A stretch of 64,000 bases of DNA from Streptomyces sp. Edi4 (GTDB lineage: Bacteria; Actinomycetota; Actinomycetes; Streptomycetales; Streptomycetaceae). Below, in pieces: positions 50,098 to 58,617 of the stretch. The notes under the pieces were generated by a model. It searched no databases and was not told the DNA's origin. It saw only the letters and a list, made by a program, of their open reading frames with translations. A program made the position numbers and the translations under genes. The stretch lies in NCBI RefSeq assembly GCF_040253615.1, contig NZ_JBEJGY010000004.1, forward strand, positions 7,688,001 through 7,752,000. Reading direction: 5' to 3'. Numbering within the stretch: position 1 is the first letter of the stretch; the number at the start of each line of letters is the position of its first letter.

Positions 50098-51252
50098 TCA
50101 GCGCGTCGAGAAGGAGTGCACCGTCGAGGTCCGGTACGTCGTGCCGGGGCGCAGCACCGTCGACGGAAACGACGGCTGGTTGGGGGAGTCGGGGAAGTGC
50201 TGGGCCTCCAGGCACAGGGCGTCGCCCTGCCGGTAGGCGCGGCCCGACGTGCCCACCAGCGTGGCGTCCAGGAAGTTGCCGCTGTAGAACTGGAGGCCCG
50301 GCTCGGTGGTGTACATCCGCATCACGCGGCCCGAGGTCGGTTCACTGAGGGTGAGGGCGTGGCGCGGCGCGGACGTGATCCCCTTGTCGAGTACCCAGTT
50401 GTGGTCGAAGCCCTTGGCGCGGACCAGTTGCTGGTGGCCCTCGCGGATGTCGCGTCCTACCGGCTTGGCGCGTCGGAAGTCGAAGGGCGTGCCCGCGACC
50501 CGGGCCAGTTCGCCGGTCGGGATGAGGCCCGCGTCGACGGGTGTGAAGCGTGAGGCCGCCACTTCCAAGGTGTGGTGTTCCACCGGACCGCTGCCCTCGC
50601 CCGCCAAGTTGAAGTAGGTGTGGCTGGTGAGGTTGACGACGGTCGGCCGGTCGGTCGTCGCCTCGTAGTCGATCCGCCAGGCGCCGCGCGCGGTCAGGGT
50701 GTAGGTGACGCGGACCCGCAAGGTGCCCGGGTAGCCCATCTCACCGTCCGGCGAGGTCCGGGTCAGGACGAGGCCGGTGTCCGAGCCGCGGGTGAACGGC
50801 TCCACGTGCCACATCTGCTTGTCGAAGCCCCGGGTGCCGCCGTGCAGGCTGTTCGCCCCGTCGTTGAGCGGGAGTTGATACGTGTGGCCGTCGAGAGTGA
50901 AGCGGCCCGCGGCGATGCGGTTGCCGTACCTTCCGATGAGCCCGCCGAAGTAGGGGCTCTTGTCGACGTAGTCCGCCAGATTGTCGAAGCCGAGCGCGAT
51001 GTTCGCCAAGTGACCGCCCGGGTCCGGGACTTCGAGTGAGTGGATGATGCCGCCGTAGGACAGGACCTGGAGCCGGATACCGCCGTTGGCGACGCTCCAG
51101 ACGTCCACCGCTGTGCCGTCGGCCAGGGTGCCGAAGTGCTTCCTGGAGGGGGAGGGGCGGGCTGCGGCGTGGGCGGCGGTGGCGCCCAGGGCAGTCGTGG
51201 CCAGTCCGACAGCGGCGCCTGCCGCCAGTACGGTGCGTCTGCTGGTGCTCAT
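50098..51252 (-). CDS. galM: secreted aldose 1-epimerase
   Basis: The 384-residue protein has a twin-arginine-like signal (MSTSRRTVLAAGAAVGLATT, cleaved near AAHA) and a GalM domain: GRYGNRIAAGRFTLDG, the conserved NDGANSLHGGTRGFDK with catalytic His, NLTSHTYFNLAGEG and TTEPGLQFYSGNFLD, with a late glutamate in LCLEAQHFPDSPN. It interconverts alpha and beta anomers of aldoses outside the cell, which may help uptake by the adjacent sugar transporter. It begins 37 nt after the permease and is the last gene of that operon. Confidence 0.9.
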   Translation of the reverse strand: MSTSRRTVLAAGAAVGLATTALGATAAHAAARPSPSRKHFGTLADGTAVDVWSVANGGIRLQVLSYGGIIHSLEVPDPGGHLANIALGFDNLADYVDKSPYFGGLIGRYGNRIAAGRFTLDGHTYQLPLNDGANSLHGGTRGFDKQMWHVEPFTRGSDTGLVLTRTSPDGEMGYPGTLRVRVTYTLTARGAWRIDYEATTDRPTVVNLTSHTYFNLAGEGSGPVEHHTLEVAASRFTPVDAGLIPTGELARVAGTPFDFRRAKPVGRDIREGHQQLVRAKGFDHNWVLDKGITSAPRHALTLSEPTSGRVMRMYTTEPGLQFYSGNFLDATLVGTSGRAYRQGDALCLEAQHFPDSPNQPSFPSTVLRPGTTYRTSTVHSFSTR

Positions 51253-51289
51253 GGTGCGACTCCTTCGAGGAGAGGGTAATCGGAAGGAC

Positions 51290-52525
51290 TCACGAACCGA
51301 CCTTGCGCTTGTTGTAGACGTCGAAGCCCACCGCGGCCAGGAGCACGAGCCCCTTGATGACCTGCTGGTAGTCCGAACCGACGCCGACCAGTGACATGCC
51401 GTTGTTGAGTACGCCGAGGACCAGGCCGCCGATGATGGCGCCGAACACCGTGCCCACGCCGCCGCTCATCGAGGCGCCGCCGATGAACGAGGCGGCGATC
51501 GCCTCCAGTTCGAAGTTCACGCCCGCGTTGGGGGTGCCCGCGTTCAGACGGGCTGCGAAGACGACACCGGCCAGCGCCGCGAGCACCCCCATGGTGACGA
51601 AGACCAGGAAGGTGACCCGCTTGTCCTTGACGCCGGACAGTTTCGCCGCCGCCTGATTGCCGCCCAGCGCGTACACATGGCGCCCGACGACCGCGTTGCG
51701 CATCACGAAGCCCAGGCCGATGAGCAGCGCCGCGAGCAGGAGCAGCACCACCGGCACACCCCGGTAGCTGGCCAGCGTCATCGTGAACGCGAGTACGGCG
51801 GCGACCATCGCCACCAGCTTGGCGACGAACAGGCCCCGGGGCAGCACATCGAGTGCGTACGCCCGCTGGCGTCGCCGCGACCGCGACTCCTGGACCACCA
51901 CGACGGCGATCAGGACCAGGCCCAACAGCAGGGTCAGGTTGTGGTAGTTGGTGTCCGGCCCGAGCGCCGGGAGGTAGCCCGTGGATATCTTCTGGAAGCC
52001 GTCGGGAAACGGGCCGAGCGAGCGCGAACCGAGCAGGATCTGGGTGCCGCCGCGGAAGAGCAGCATCCCGGCCAGGGTGACGATGAACGACGGAATCCCG
52101 ACGTACGCGATCCAGAAGCCCTGCCAGGCGCCGGCGAGCGCCCCGATGAGCAGCGCCACGGCCAGGGCGAGCACCCAGGGCACATGGTGTTCGACCATCA
52201 TGACCGCACAGGCCGCCGAGACGAAGGCCGCGAGCGAGCCGACCGACAGGTCGATGTGGCCGGCGATGATGACGATCATCATGCCGATGGCGAGGACGAG
52301 GATGTAACTGTTCTGGAGGACCAGATTGGTGACGTTGTTCGGCTTGAGCAGCACCCCGCCGGTCCAGATCTGGAACAGCACGACGATCAGGCCGAGCGCG
52401 ACCAGCATGCCGTACTGGCGCATGTTGCGGCGCGCCGCGGCAAGCAGCAGCGCACCGGGGGCCGGACGCGGGGAGCCGGGCGCCGAGGGGGCGCTCCGGG
52501 GGGTGTCGGTGGAGACCGGACCCAT
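51290..52525 (-). CDS. sugar ABC transporter permease (XylH/MmsB type)
   Basis: The 411-residue protein has a proline-rich cytoplasmic start and about ten transmembrane segments of the BPD_transp_2 family: ILVLAIGMMIVIIAGHIDLS (conserved GHIDLSVGS), SFIVTLAGMLLFRGG, YALGGNQAAAKLSGVKDKRV and the C-terminal GVGSDYQQVIKGLVLLAAVG. It forms the membrane channel for monosaccharide import with the ATPase encoded 5 nt upstream. Confidence 0.92.
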   Translation of the reverse strand: MGPVSTDTPRSAPSAPGSPRPAPGALLLAAARRNMRQYGMLVALGLIVVLFQIWTGGVLLKPNNVTNLVLQNSYILVLAIGMMIVIIAGHIDLSVGSLAAFVSAACAVMMVEHHVPWVLALAVALLIGALAGAWQGFWIAYVGIPSFIVTLAGMLLFRGGTQILLGSRSLGPFPDGFQKISTGYLPALGPDTNYHNLTLLLGLVLIAVVVVQESRSRRRQRAYALDVLPRGLFVAKLVAMVAAVLAFTMTLASYRGVPVVLLLLAALLIGLGFVMRNAVVGRHVYALGGNQAAAKLSGVKDKRVTFLVFVTMGVLAALAGVVFAARLNAGTPNAGVNFELEAIAASFIGGASMSGGVGTVFGAIIGGLVLGVLNNGMSLVGVGSDYQQVIKGLVLLAAVGFDVYNKRKVGS

Positions 52526-52530
52526 GGCGA

Positions 52531-54087
52531 CTACCTCTTGTTCGTGGTCATGTGGCGCATCAGCACTTCCTGGGTCGCCTGCGCCCGCGCGATCTCACCG
52601 GTGAGCCGGCCGGCCGCCATCGTGTAGATGCGATCGCACATGCCGAGCAGTTCGGGGAGTTCGGAGGAGATGAAGACGACGGCCTTGCCTTGAGCCGCGA
52701 GCTGGTCGATGACGGTGTAGATCTCGTACTTGGCACCCACGTCGATGCCCCGGGTCGGCTCGTCGAGGATCAGCACATCGGGATCCGCGAAGATCCATTT
52801 GCTGAGCACGACCTTCTGCTGGTTGCCGCCGGACAGCCGGCCCACCTGCTCGAAGACCGTGGGCGCCTTGATGTTCATGGACCCGCGGTACGACTCCGCG
52901 ACCCGGCGCTCCTCGTGCTCGTCGACCACTTGGCCCCGGGACACCTTGCCGAGGGCGACGCTGGTGATGTTGCGGGCGATGTTGTCGATGAGGTTCAGGC
53001 CGTACTGTTTGCGGTCCTCGGTGACATACGCGATGCCGTGGCCGACCGCCTCGGGCACGGTCCGGGTGCGGATCTCGCGGCCGTCCTTGTGCACCGTGCC
53101 GCTGATGCCCCGCCCGTAGGAGCGGCCGAACACGCTCATCGCGAGTTCGGTGCGGCCGGCGCCCATCAGGCCCGCGATGCCGACGATCTCACCTCGGTTC
53201 ACCCGCAGAGTGACGTCGTCGACGACCTTGCGCTGCTGGTCGATGGGGTGGTGCACGGTCCAGTGCCGCACCTCGAGGGCCGGATGGGCGCCCGGATCGC
53301 CCCCGTACGGCGTCCGTTGGGGGAAGCGGTGGTCGAGATCGCGGCCCACCATGGCCCGGATGATCCGGTCCTCGGTCGTGGCGGGATCCCTCACGTCCAG
53401 GGTTTCGATGGTGCGCCCGTCGCGGATGACGGTGACCGAGTCGGCGACGGCGGCGATCTCGTTGAGTTTGTGCGAGATGATGATCGAGGTGATGCCTTGC
53501 TGCTTCAACTCCGTTATCATGCGCAGGAGATGGGAGCTGTCCTCGTCGTTGAGGGCGGCTGTCGGCTCGTCCAGGATGAGCAGTCCGACTTTCTTGGAGA
53601 GGGCCTTCGCGATCTCCACCAGCTGCTGCTTGCCCACGCCGATGTCCGCGACTCTGGTTCCCGGGTGCTCGTTCAGACCCACCCGTTTCAGGAGCCGGGC
53701 GGCCTGCTTCAGCGTCTCGTTCCAGCTGATCACCCCGTGGGTGGCGTGCTCGTTGCCGAGGAAGATGTTCTCGGCGATCGACAGGTAGGGGATGAGCGCG
53801 AGCTCCTGGTGGATGATGACGATGCCGCGCGCCTCGCTCGCCCGGATGTCCTTGAAGGCGCACGGCTCGCCCTGGAACAGGATGTCGCCCTCGTAACTCC
53901 CGTGCGGATGGACGCCGCTGAGGACCTTCATCAGGGTCGACTTGCCCGCGCCGTTCTCTCCGCACACGGCGTGGACCTCACCGGCTGCGACGGTGAGCGA
54001 GACGTCGGACAGGGCCCGGACCCCCGGGAACGTCTTGACGATGGAGCGCATGTGGAGGACCGGCGCCTCCGGGGCAGGGGCACTCAC
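52531..54087 (-). CDS. sugar ABC transporter ATPase (tandem domain, MmsA/XylG type)
   Basis: The 518-residue protein has two ATPase halves. The first is complete: Walker A CGENGAGKSTLM, signature-like DIGVGKQQLVEIAKALS and Walker B LLILDEPTAALN. The second has a degenerate Walker A (GLMGAGRTELAMS), LSGGNQQKVVLSKW and ILDEPTRGIDVGAK, as usual for carbohydrate CUT2 transporters. Its start overlaps the binding-protein stop by ATGA. Energises uptake of the sugar bound by the ChvE-like protein. Confidence 0.93.
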   Translation of the reverse strand: MSAPAPEAPVLHMRSIVKTFPGVRALSDVSLTVAAGEVHAVCGENGAGKSTLMKVLSGVHPHGSYEGDILFQGEPCAFKDIRASEARGIVIIHQELALIPYLSIAENIFLGNEHATHGVISWNETLKQAARLLKRVGLNEHPGTRVADIGVGKQQLVEIAKALSKKVGLLILDEPTAALNDEDSSHLLRMITELKQQGITSIIISHKLNEIAAVADSVTVIRDGRTIETLDVRDPATTEDRIIRAMVGRDLDHRFPQRTPYGGDPGAHPALEVRHWTVHHPIDQQRKVVDDVTLRVNRGEIVGIAGLMGAGRTELAMSVFGRSYGRGISGTVHKDGREIRTRTVPEAVGHGIAYVTEDRKQYGLNLIDNIARNITSVALGKVSRGQVVDEHEERRVAESYRGSMNIKAPTVFEQVGRLSGGNQQKVVLSKWIFADPDVLILDEPTRGIDVGAKYEIYTVIDQLAAQGKAVVFISSELPELLGMCDRIYTMAAGRLTGEIARAQATQEVLMRHMTTNKR

Positions 54088-55199
54088 TTCAGGGCGCTCG
54101 CTTTGATGTATCCCGAATCCACCAGCACCGACCGGTAGTTGGACCTGTCGACGCTCACGGGGTTGAGCAGGAAGGAGGGCACGACCTTCTTCTCGTTGTC
54201 GTACGTCTTGGTGTCGTTGACCTCGGGGGTCTTGTGGTTCAGGACGGCGTCGGCCATCTGCACGGCCTGTTTGGCGAGCGCCCGGGTGTCCTTGTAGACG
54301 GTCTGGGTCTGATCGCCGGCGATGATCGACTTCACTGATGCCACTTCGGCGTCCTGCCCGGTGACGACGGGGTAGGGCTTCGCGGCCGTCCCGTATCCGC
54401 CGGAACGCAGCGAGGACAGGATGCCGATGGAGATCCCGTCGTACGGTGACAGCACGGCGTCCACGCGCGCCGAGGAGTACGCCTTGGTCAGCAGGTCGTC
54501 CATGCGCTTCTGCGCGGTCGCGCCGTCCCAGCGCAGCGTGGTCACCTGGTTGAGCTGGATCTGCCCGCTCCGTACCACCAGCTGCTTGCTGTCGAGGTAG
54601 GGCCGGAGCGTCTTCATGGCGCCCTGGAAGAAGTAGCGGGTGTTGTTGTCGTCCGGTGATCCGGCGAACAGCTCGATGGTGAACGGCCCCTTCTTGCTGC
54701 CGTTCTTGAGGCCCAACTTGTCGAGGATGTAGGTGGCTTGGAGCACGCCGACCTTCTCGTTATCGAAGGAGGCGTAGTAGTCCACGTTCGGTGTGCCGAG
54801 GATGAGCCGGTCGTAGGAGATCACCTCGATGTGCTGGTCGGCGGCCTGCTTGAGGACGTCGCTCAGGGCCCGGCCGTCGATGGCCGCGATCACCAGTACG
54901 TCGACGCCCTTGGTGATCATGTTTTCGATCTGGGCCACCTGCTGGTCGACGTTGTCCTCGCCGTACTGGAGGTCGGTCTTGTAGCCGAGCGCCTGGAACT
55001 GCTTGACCATGTTGTCGCCGTCGTTGATCCACCGCTCGGAGGACTTGGTGGGCATGGCGATGCCGATGGTGGAGCCCTTGCCGCCCTTCTTGGTGTCCTT
55101 GCTGCCGCCGTCGCCGCTCTGGCCGCAGGCGGTGAGCGCGAGGGCCAGGGAGCCGGCGAGGAGGGCGAGGGCTGCTCTGCGGGTGTGGCGCATGGTCAT
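54084..55199 (-). CDS. ChvE-type sugar-binding lipoprotein
   Basis: The 371-residue lipoprotein has a signal ending in LALTACGQS (lipobox) and a type I periplasmic-binding fold: TIGIAMPTKSSERWINDGDN, ITKGVDVLVIAAIDGRALSD, VISYDRLILGTPNVDYYASF and PVVTGQDAEVASVKSIIAGD. These blocks match ChvE/multiple-monosaccharide binding proteins that bind arabinose, galactose, glucose or related pyranoses. Its ATG shares a base with the upstream stop codon. The exact ligand cannot be read from sequence. Confidence 0.92.
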   Translation of the reverse strand: MTMRHTRRAALALLAGSLALALTACGQSGDGGSKDTKKGGKGSTIGIAMPTKSSERWINDGDNMVKQFQALGYKTDLQYGEDNVDQQVAQIENMITKGVDVLVIAAIDGRALSDVLKQAADQHIEVISYDRLILGTPNVDYYASFDNEKVGVLQATYILDKLGLKNGSKKGPFTIELFAGSPDDNNTRYFFQGAMKTLRPYLDSKQLVVRSGQIQLNQVTTLRWDGATAQKRMDDLLTKAYSSARVDAVLSPYDGISIGILSSLRSGGYGTAAKPYPVVTGQDAEVASVKSIIAGDQTQTVYKDTRALAKQAVQMADAVLNHKTPEVNDTKTYDNEKKVVPSFLLNPVSVDRSNYRSVLVDSGYIKASALK

Positions 55200-56185
55200 C
55201 AGTCCTTCTGGAGGGAGAAGCGGTTGAGGGGGCCGGGCAGACGGGAGCCGAGCGGGGAGATGCCGCCGTCGGCGCCGTGCCGGGCGAGCAGGTCCAGCAC
55301 GAGGCGGCCCCGGCGCACGCGTTCGCGCGCCGTTTCCAGGGCGGTGTCCCGCAGATGCGCGCCGTACGGGTAGATGCCGGGCGCCCTGGACAGGCCGAAC
55401 TTCAGATACAGCGGAGCGGCCCTGCGGATCAGCTCGGCCGTCTCGTACATGCGCACATATCCGCCGAGGTCGTCAGGCGCCTCGATGTACAGGTCGAGCG
55501 GCACCCCCGACACCCGGCGGATCTCGGTGAGATGATGGCCCGTCAGATCCGAGGGGACGTTCACCGAGTCCGCGCCGAGCCGTTCGTACACCGAGACCGA
55601 TGCGGGGTTGACCGGGCCGATCAGCGCCGAGACCTTGAGCGTGGTGTCCGCCGGCAGCAGCCCCTGCTCGCGCAGCCGGTGCAGTGTCCACAGCACGCCC
55701 TCGTCGGCCACGAGCAGGCAGGGAACTCCCAACTCCGTTGCCCGCAGGGCGTCTTCGAGGCATCCCGCGAGCGCGTCGTGGCCCCGGGCGCGCAGTCCGG
55801 CGCCGCCGGAGCCGGTGCGCGTGGAGCCGCCGGTGTCCCAGGTGCCACGCGGGCCGGTGAAGAGGCAGAGCTCGATACCGCGTGCCGCACATGCCCCGGC
55901 CATGTCGGTGATCTCCGCATCGGTGAGCATCCACACTCCGCTGCCCTGACTGACGCGGTGCACGGGCACATCCAGGCGGGTGGACTCCTTGAGGACGACA
56001 CTCAGCGCCTCGGGCCCCTCGACCGAGGGGATCTCGGTGCGCCAGGCACCGCCGTCGGGGAAGAGGTGGGGAGAGGAGTCGGCGGGGTTGTCGGCGGGCG
56101 CGGCGAGGCCGAGCGCCGTCAGGGCCCGCTCGCCGGGGCGGCGGGGCCGCGTCTCTTGGGGGCAGGGGGCTGATGTGTCGGTCAC
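55199..56185 (-). CDS. U32-peptidase-like TIM-barrel protein
   Basis: The 328-residue protein starts at GTG 56185 after AAGGAAG. Its barrel-like core includes HRVSQGSGVWMLTDAEITDM, ARGIELCLFTGPRGTWDTGG, ALRATELGVPCLLVADEG, SVYERLGADSVNVPSDLTGH and GVPLDLYIEAPDDLGGYVRM, which recall the U32 peptidase/YegQ superfamily. No catalytic set can be named. It is the first gene of the sugar-transport operon, overlapping the binding-protein start, an unexpected partner that suggests a sugar-acid aldolase-like or isomerase role. This is inference only. Confidence 0.6.
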   Translation of the reverse strand: MTDTSAPCPQETRPRRPGERALTALGLAAPADNPADSSPHLFPDGGAWRTEIPSVEGPEALSVVLKESTRLDVPVHRVSQGSGVWMLTDAEITDMAGACAARGIELCLFTGPRGTWDTGGSTRTGSGGAGLRARGHDALAGCLEDALRATELGVPCLLVADEGVLWTLHRLREQGLLPADTTLKVSALIGPVNPASVSVYERLGADSVNVPSDLTGHHLTEIRRVSGVPLDLYIEAPDDLGGYVRMYETAELIRRAAPLYLKFGLSRAPGIYPYGAHLRDTALETARERVRRGRLVLDLLARHGADGGISPLGSRLPGPLNRFSLQKD

Positions 56186-56220
56186 AGGCGGGCTTCCTTG
56201 CGTGAGCGGTGGGCGAGAAG

Positions 56221-56236
56221 GTTCGATATCTCGAAC
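56221..56236. promoter_or_regulatory. GTTCGA-N4-TCGAAC dyad before the transport operon
   Basis: GTTCGATATCTCGAAC has perfect 6-bp arms and lies 36 bp upstream of the U32-like gene start and 32 bp after the dehydrogenase stop. It shares the TTCGA half-site with sequences before the IclR gene and the dehydratase operon, so it is a candidate site for the same regulator. Confidence 0.6.
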
Positions 56237-56267
56237 GAGGTTCGGGCCATGGGGCATGAAGCCGCGC

Positions 56268-57281
56268 CTAGGGGCGCAGCAGGACCTTTCCGGTGGCGGG
56301 GTCCCCGCCACCGACCAGCGCGAGGGCATCGGCGTACCGGTCAAGCGGGAACTCGTGGGTGATCAGCGCGGCCGGATCGATCCGCCCCGCTGTGTACGCC
56401 CGGACGGCGAAGGACCAGGCGGCGCGGGACGCCCCGAAGACGCTGCGCACGGTGAGCTGGCTGACCGACAGGTGCGCCGGGTCGATTCCCCGGGCGCCCG
56501 CCGCGAACATCCCGGTCAGGACCACGCGGCCACCGCGCCGGGCCAGCAGGCAGCAATCGGCGGCGGTGGACGGCGCTCCGGCCGTCTCGACGACCAGGTC
56601 GTAGCGGCCGCGTACATCGGCCGACCGCTCGGGCGCGCGGGCCTCGGTGGCGCCCATGGCGCGGGCCCGTTCGGCCCGTTCGAGGCGGGGGTCGATCACC
56701 GTCAGTTCCACGGGCGAGTACCCGGCGAGGAACTGGACGGCGAGCAGGCCGAGCGTGCCCGCCCCCACGACGGCGATCCGTTCGCCCGCCTCCGGTGCCC
56801 CGGCCCGTACGGCGGCGGCGACCACGGCGGCCGGTTCGAGCAGGGCGGCCGCGCGCAGGTCCGCGCCGTCGGGCAGCGGGTGCAGCAGCCGGGCCGGGAC
56901 CACCACGTGGTCGGCGAAGCCGCCGGGATGCGTGAAGCCGGTCTCGGCGTACGCGGCGTCGCACAGCGAGGTCTCGCCGCAGCGGCACCGCTCACAGGTC
57001 CCGCAACTGCGAAAGCCCTCGGCGACCGTCCCGCGCCCCACCAGCCCGGGATCGACACCCGCCCCGATGGCCTCCACCGTTCCCGACCACTCGTGGCCGG
57101 GGGTGAGCGGATAACGCACGTAACCGGGGGCGCGGCGGCCTTCGTACACTTCGCGGTCGCTCAGGCAGATCCCGGCGGCCGCGACCCGCACGACGGCCTC
57201 GCCGGGACCTGGCTCGGGGCGCGGACCGGTGACCAGGCGGTGGCTGCCCGGCGCGTCGACCACGATGGCGCGACTGCTCAT
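56268..57281 (-). CDS. zinc-dependent sugar/alcohol dehydrogenase (MDR)
   Basis: The 337-residue MDR enzyme has catalytic zinc residues in AGICLSDREVYEG and GHEWSG (TPGHEWSGTVEAIG), the structural four-cysteine loop SCGTCERCRCGETSLC, and an NAD(P)-binding motif VVGAGTLGLLAVQFLAG. It oxidises a polyol or aldose hydroxyl. ATG 57281 overlaps the dehydratase stop by ATGA, so the two are one operon. With the lactonase and dehydratase it fits step one of non-phosphorylative sugar oxidation; alternatively it oxidises a later intermediate. Confidence 0.88.
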   Translation of the reverse strand: MSSRAIVVDAPGSHRLVTGPRPEPGPGEAVVRVAAAGICLSDREVYEGRRAPGYVRYPLTPGHEWSGTVEAIGAGVDPGLVGRGTVAEGFRSCGTCERCRCGETSLCDAAYAETGFTHPGGFADHVVVPARLLHPLPDGADLRAAALLEPAAVVAAAVRAGAPEAGERIAVVGAGTLGLLAVQFLAGYSPVELTVIDPRLERAERARAMGATEARAPERSADVRGRYDLVVETAGAPSTAADCCLLARRGGRVVLTGMFAAGARGIDPAHLSVSQLTVRSVFGASRAAWSFAVRAYTAGRIDPAALITHEFPLDRYADALALVGGGDPATGKVLLRP

Positions 57282-58438
57282 CGCCGCGCACCGCAGGGGT
57301 CGCGCTTCTCCCAGCCCTCGGCCCACAGGTCGAACCGGGCCTGCTGCTGGGGGAATTCGGCCGCCGCGTCCACGTCGAGCTCCACACCGAGCCCCGGCCC
57401 CTGGGGCAGCTCGAAGTAACCGTCGACCACCTGGGGGGCGCCCATGACCACCTCCTTGATCTGCGCGTCCGCGAAGTCGTTGAAGTGCTCCAGGATTTTG
57501 AAGTTGGGCGTGCAGCCCGCGACGTGGAGCGAGGCCGCGGTCAGGACCGAACCACCCACGTTGTGGGGCGCGACCAGCATGTAGTGCGTCTGCGCCGTCG
57601 CCGCGAGCTTCCTGGTCTCCAGAATGCCGCCGAGGTGGCCGACGTCCGGCTGGATGATGTCCACGGCCTGCGACTCGAAGAGCTCGCGGAACTCGATCCG
57701 GTCATGGACGCGTTCGCCGGTCGCCAGCGGGATGTCGACCTTCTGCGCGACCTTCGCCAGTGCCTTGAGGTTCTCCGGCGGGACCGGCTCCTCGAGCCAC
57801 GCCGGCTCGAACGGCGCCAGCTCGTGGGCGAGACGGATGGCGGTCGAGGGCGAGAACCGGCCGTGCATCTCCAGCATCAGCTCGGTGTCCGGCCCGATGG
57901 CGTCGCGTACCGCCTCGATCAACGAGACGGCGTACAACGACTGCTGACGGTCGAGCTCGAAGTGGCCGGTGCCGAACGGGTCGATCTTCAGTGCCCGGTA
58001 ACCCCGCTCCACGACGGCGGCCGCCGCCTTGTGGTAGGCCTCCGGTGTGCGCTCGGTGGTGTACCAGCCGTTGGCGTACGCCTTGACCCGGTCGGTCACC
58101 CGACCGCCCAGCAGCTCCCACACCGGGACGCCGAGCGCCTTGCCCTTGATGTCCCAGCAGGCCATCTCCACCACCGCGATGCCCGACATCACGATCTCGC
58201 CGGCCCGCCCGTAGTCGCCGTACTTCATCCGCCGGACCAGGTCCTCGATCGCGAACGGGTCGGAGCCCGCGATGTGGTTGGCCTCGGCTTCGCGGAGATA
58301 GCCGATCAAGGCGTCGGTGCGACCGAGCATGCGGGTCTCGCCGACGCCGGTCAGGCCCTCGTCCGTGTGGACCTGTACATAGGTGAGGTTACGCCAGGGG
58401 GTTCCGACTACATGGGTGCTGATTCCCGTGATTCGCAA
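57278..58438 (-). CDS. enolase-superfamily sugar-acid dehydratase
   Basis: The 386-residue protein belongs to the mandelate racemase subgroup. It has a capping domain and barrel residues GYRALKIDPFG, LMLEMHGRFSP (metal-side Glu and His), WLEEPVPPEN and LATGERVH (metal glutamates), QPDVGHLGGI and VAPHNVGG (catalytic His). Relatives dehydrate aldonic acids to 2-keto-3-deoxy acids. The likely start is TTG 58438, with GGGAGCAAC seven bases upstream and LRITGIS matching family N-termini. It is the first gene of the pair with the zinc dehydrogenase. Two TTTCGAAC-type sites lie just upstream. Confidence 0.85.
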   Translation of the reverse strand: MRITGISTHVVGTPWRNLTYVQVHTDEGLTGVGETRMLGRTDALIGYLREAEANHIAGSDPFAIEDLVRRMKYGDYGRAGEIVMSGIAVVEMACWDIKGKALGVPVWELLGGRVTDRVKAYANGWYTTERTPEAYHKAAAAVVERGYRALKIDPFGTGHFELDRQQSLYAVSLIEAVRDAIGPDTELMLEMHGRFSPSTAIRLAHELAPFEPAWLEEPVPPENLKALAKVAQKVDIPLATGERVHDRIEFRELFESQAVDIIQPDVGHLGGILETRKLAATAQTHYMLVAPHNVGGSVLTAASLHVAGCTPNFKILEHFNDFADAQIKEVVMGAPQVVDGYFELPQGPGLGVELDVDAAAEFPQQQARFDLWAEGWEKRDPCGARR

Positions 58439-58467
58439 GGCAGTTGCTCCCGAGGCCGCTGTCTGTG

Positions 58468-58498
58468 ACGTTCGAAATGTCGTCACACGTTCGAAATG
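58468..58498. promoter_or_regulatory. two ACGTTCGAAATG sites upstream of the dehydratase operon
   Basis: ACGTTCGAAATG is perfectly repeated at 58468-58479 and 58487-58498, 19 bp apart, each containing the TTCGAA dyad. They lie 30-60 bp upstream of the dehydratase start. Two sites on nearly the same helix face about two turns apart suit dimer-of-dimers binding by an IclR-type regulator. Confidence 0.7.
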
Positions 58499-58617
58499 CT
58501 GGCGCGACGGTAGTGATGCGCGGCCGGAAGTGTCAATGGGTCGCGCAGGAACCGCCGCGCTCCGCACATGACGGCGTCCGTCGCGCGGTTCCCGGCGCGA
58601 TCAGGTAATCAGGAGGG

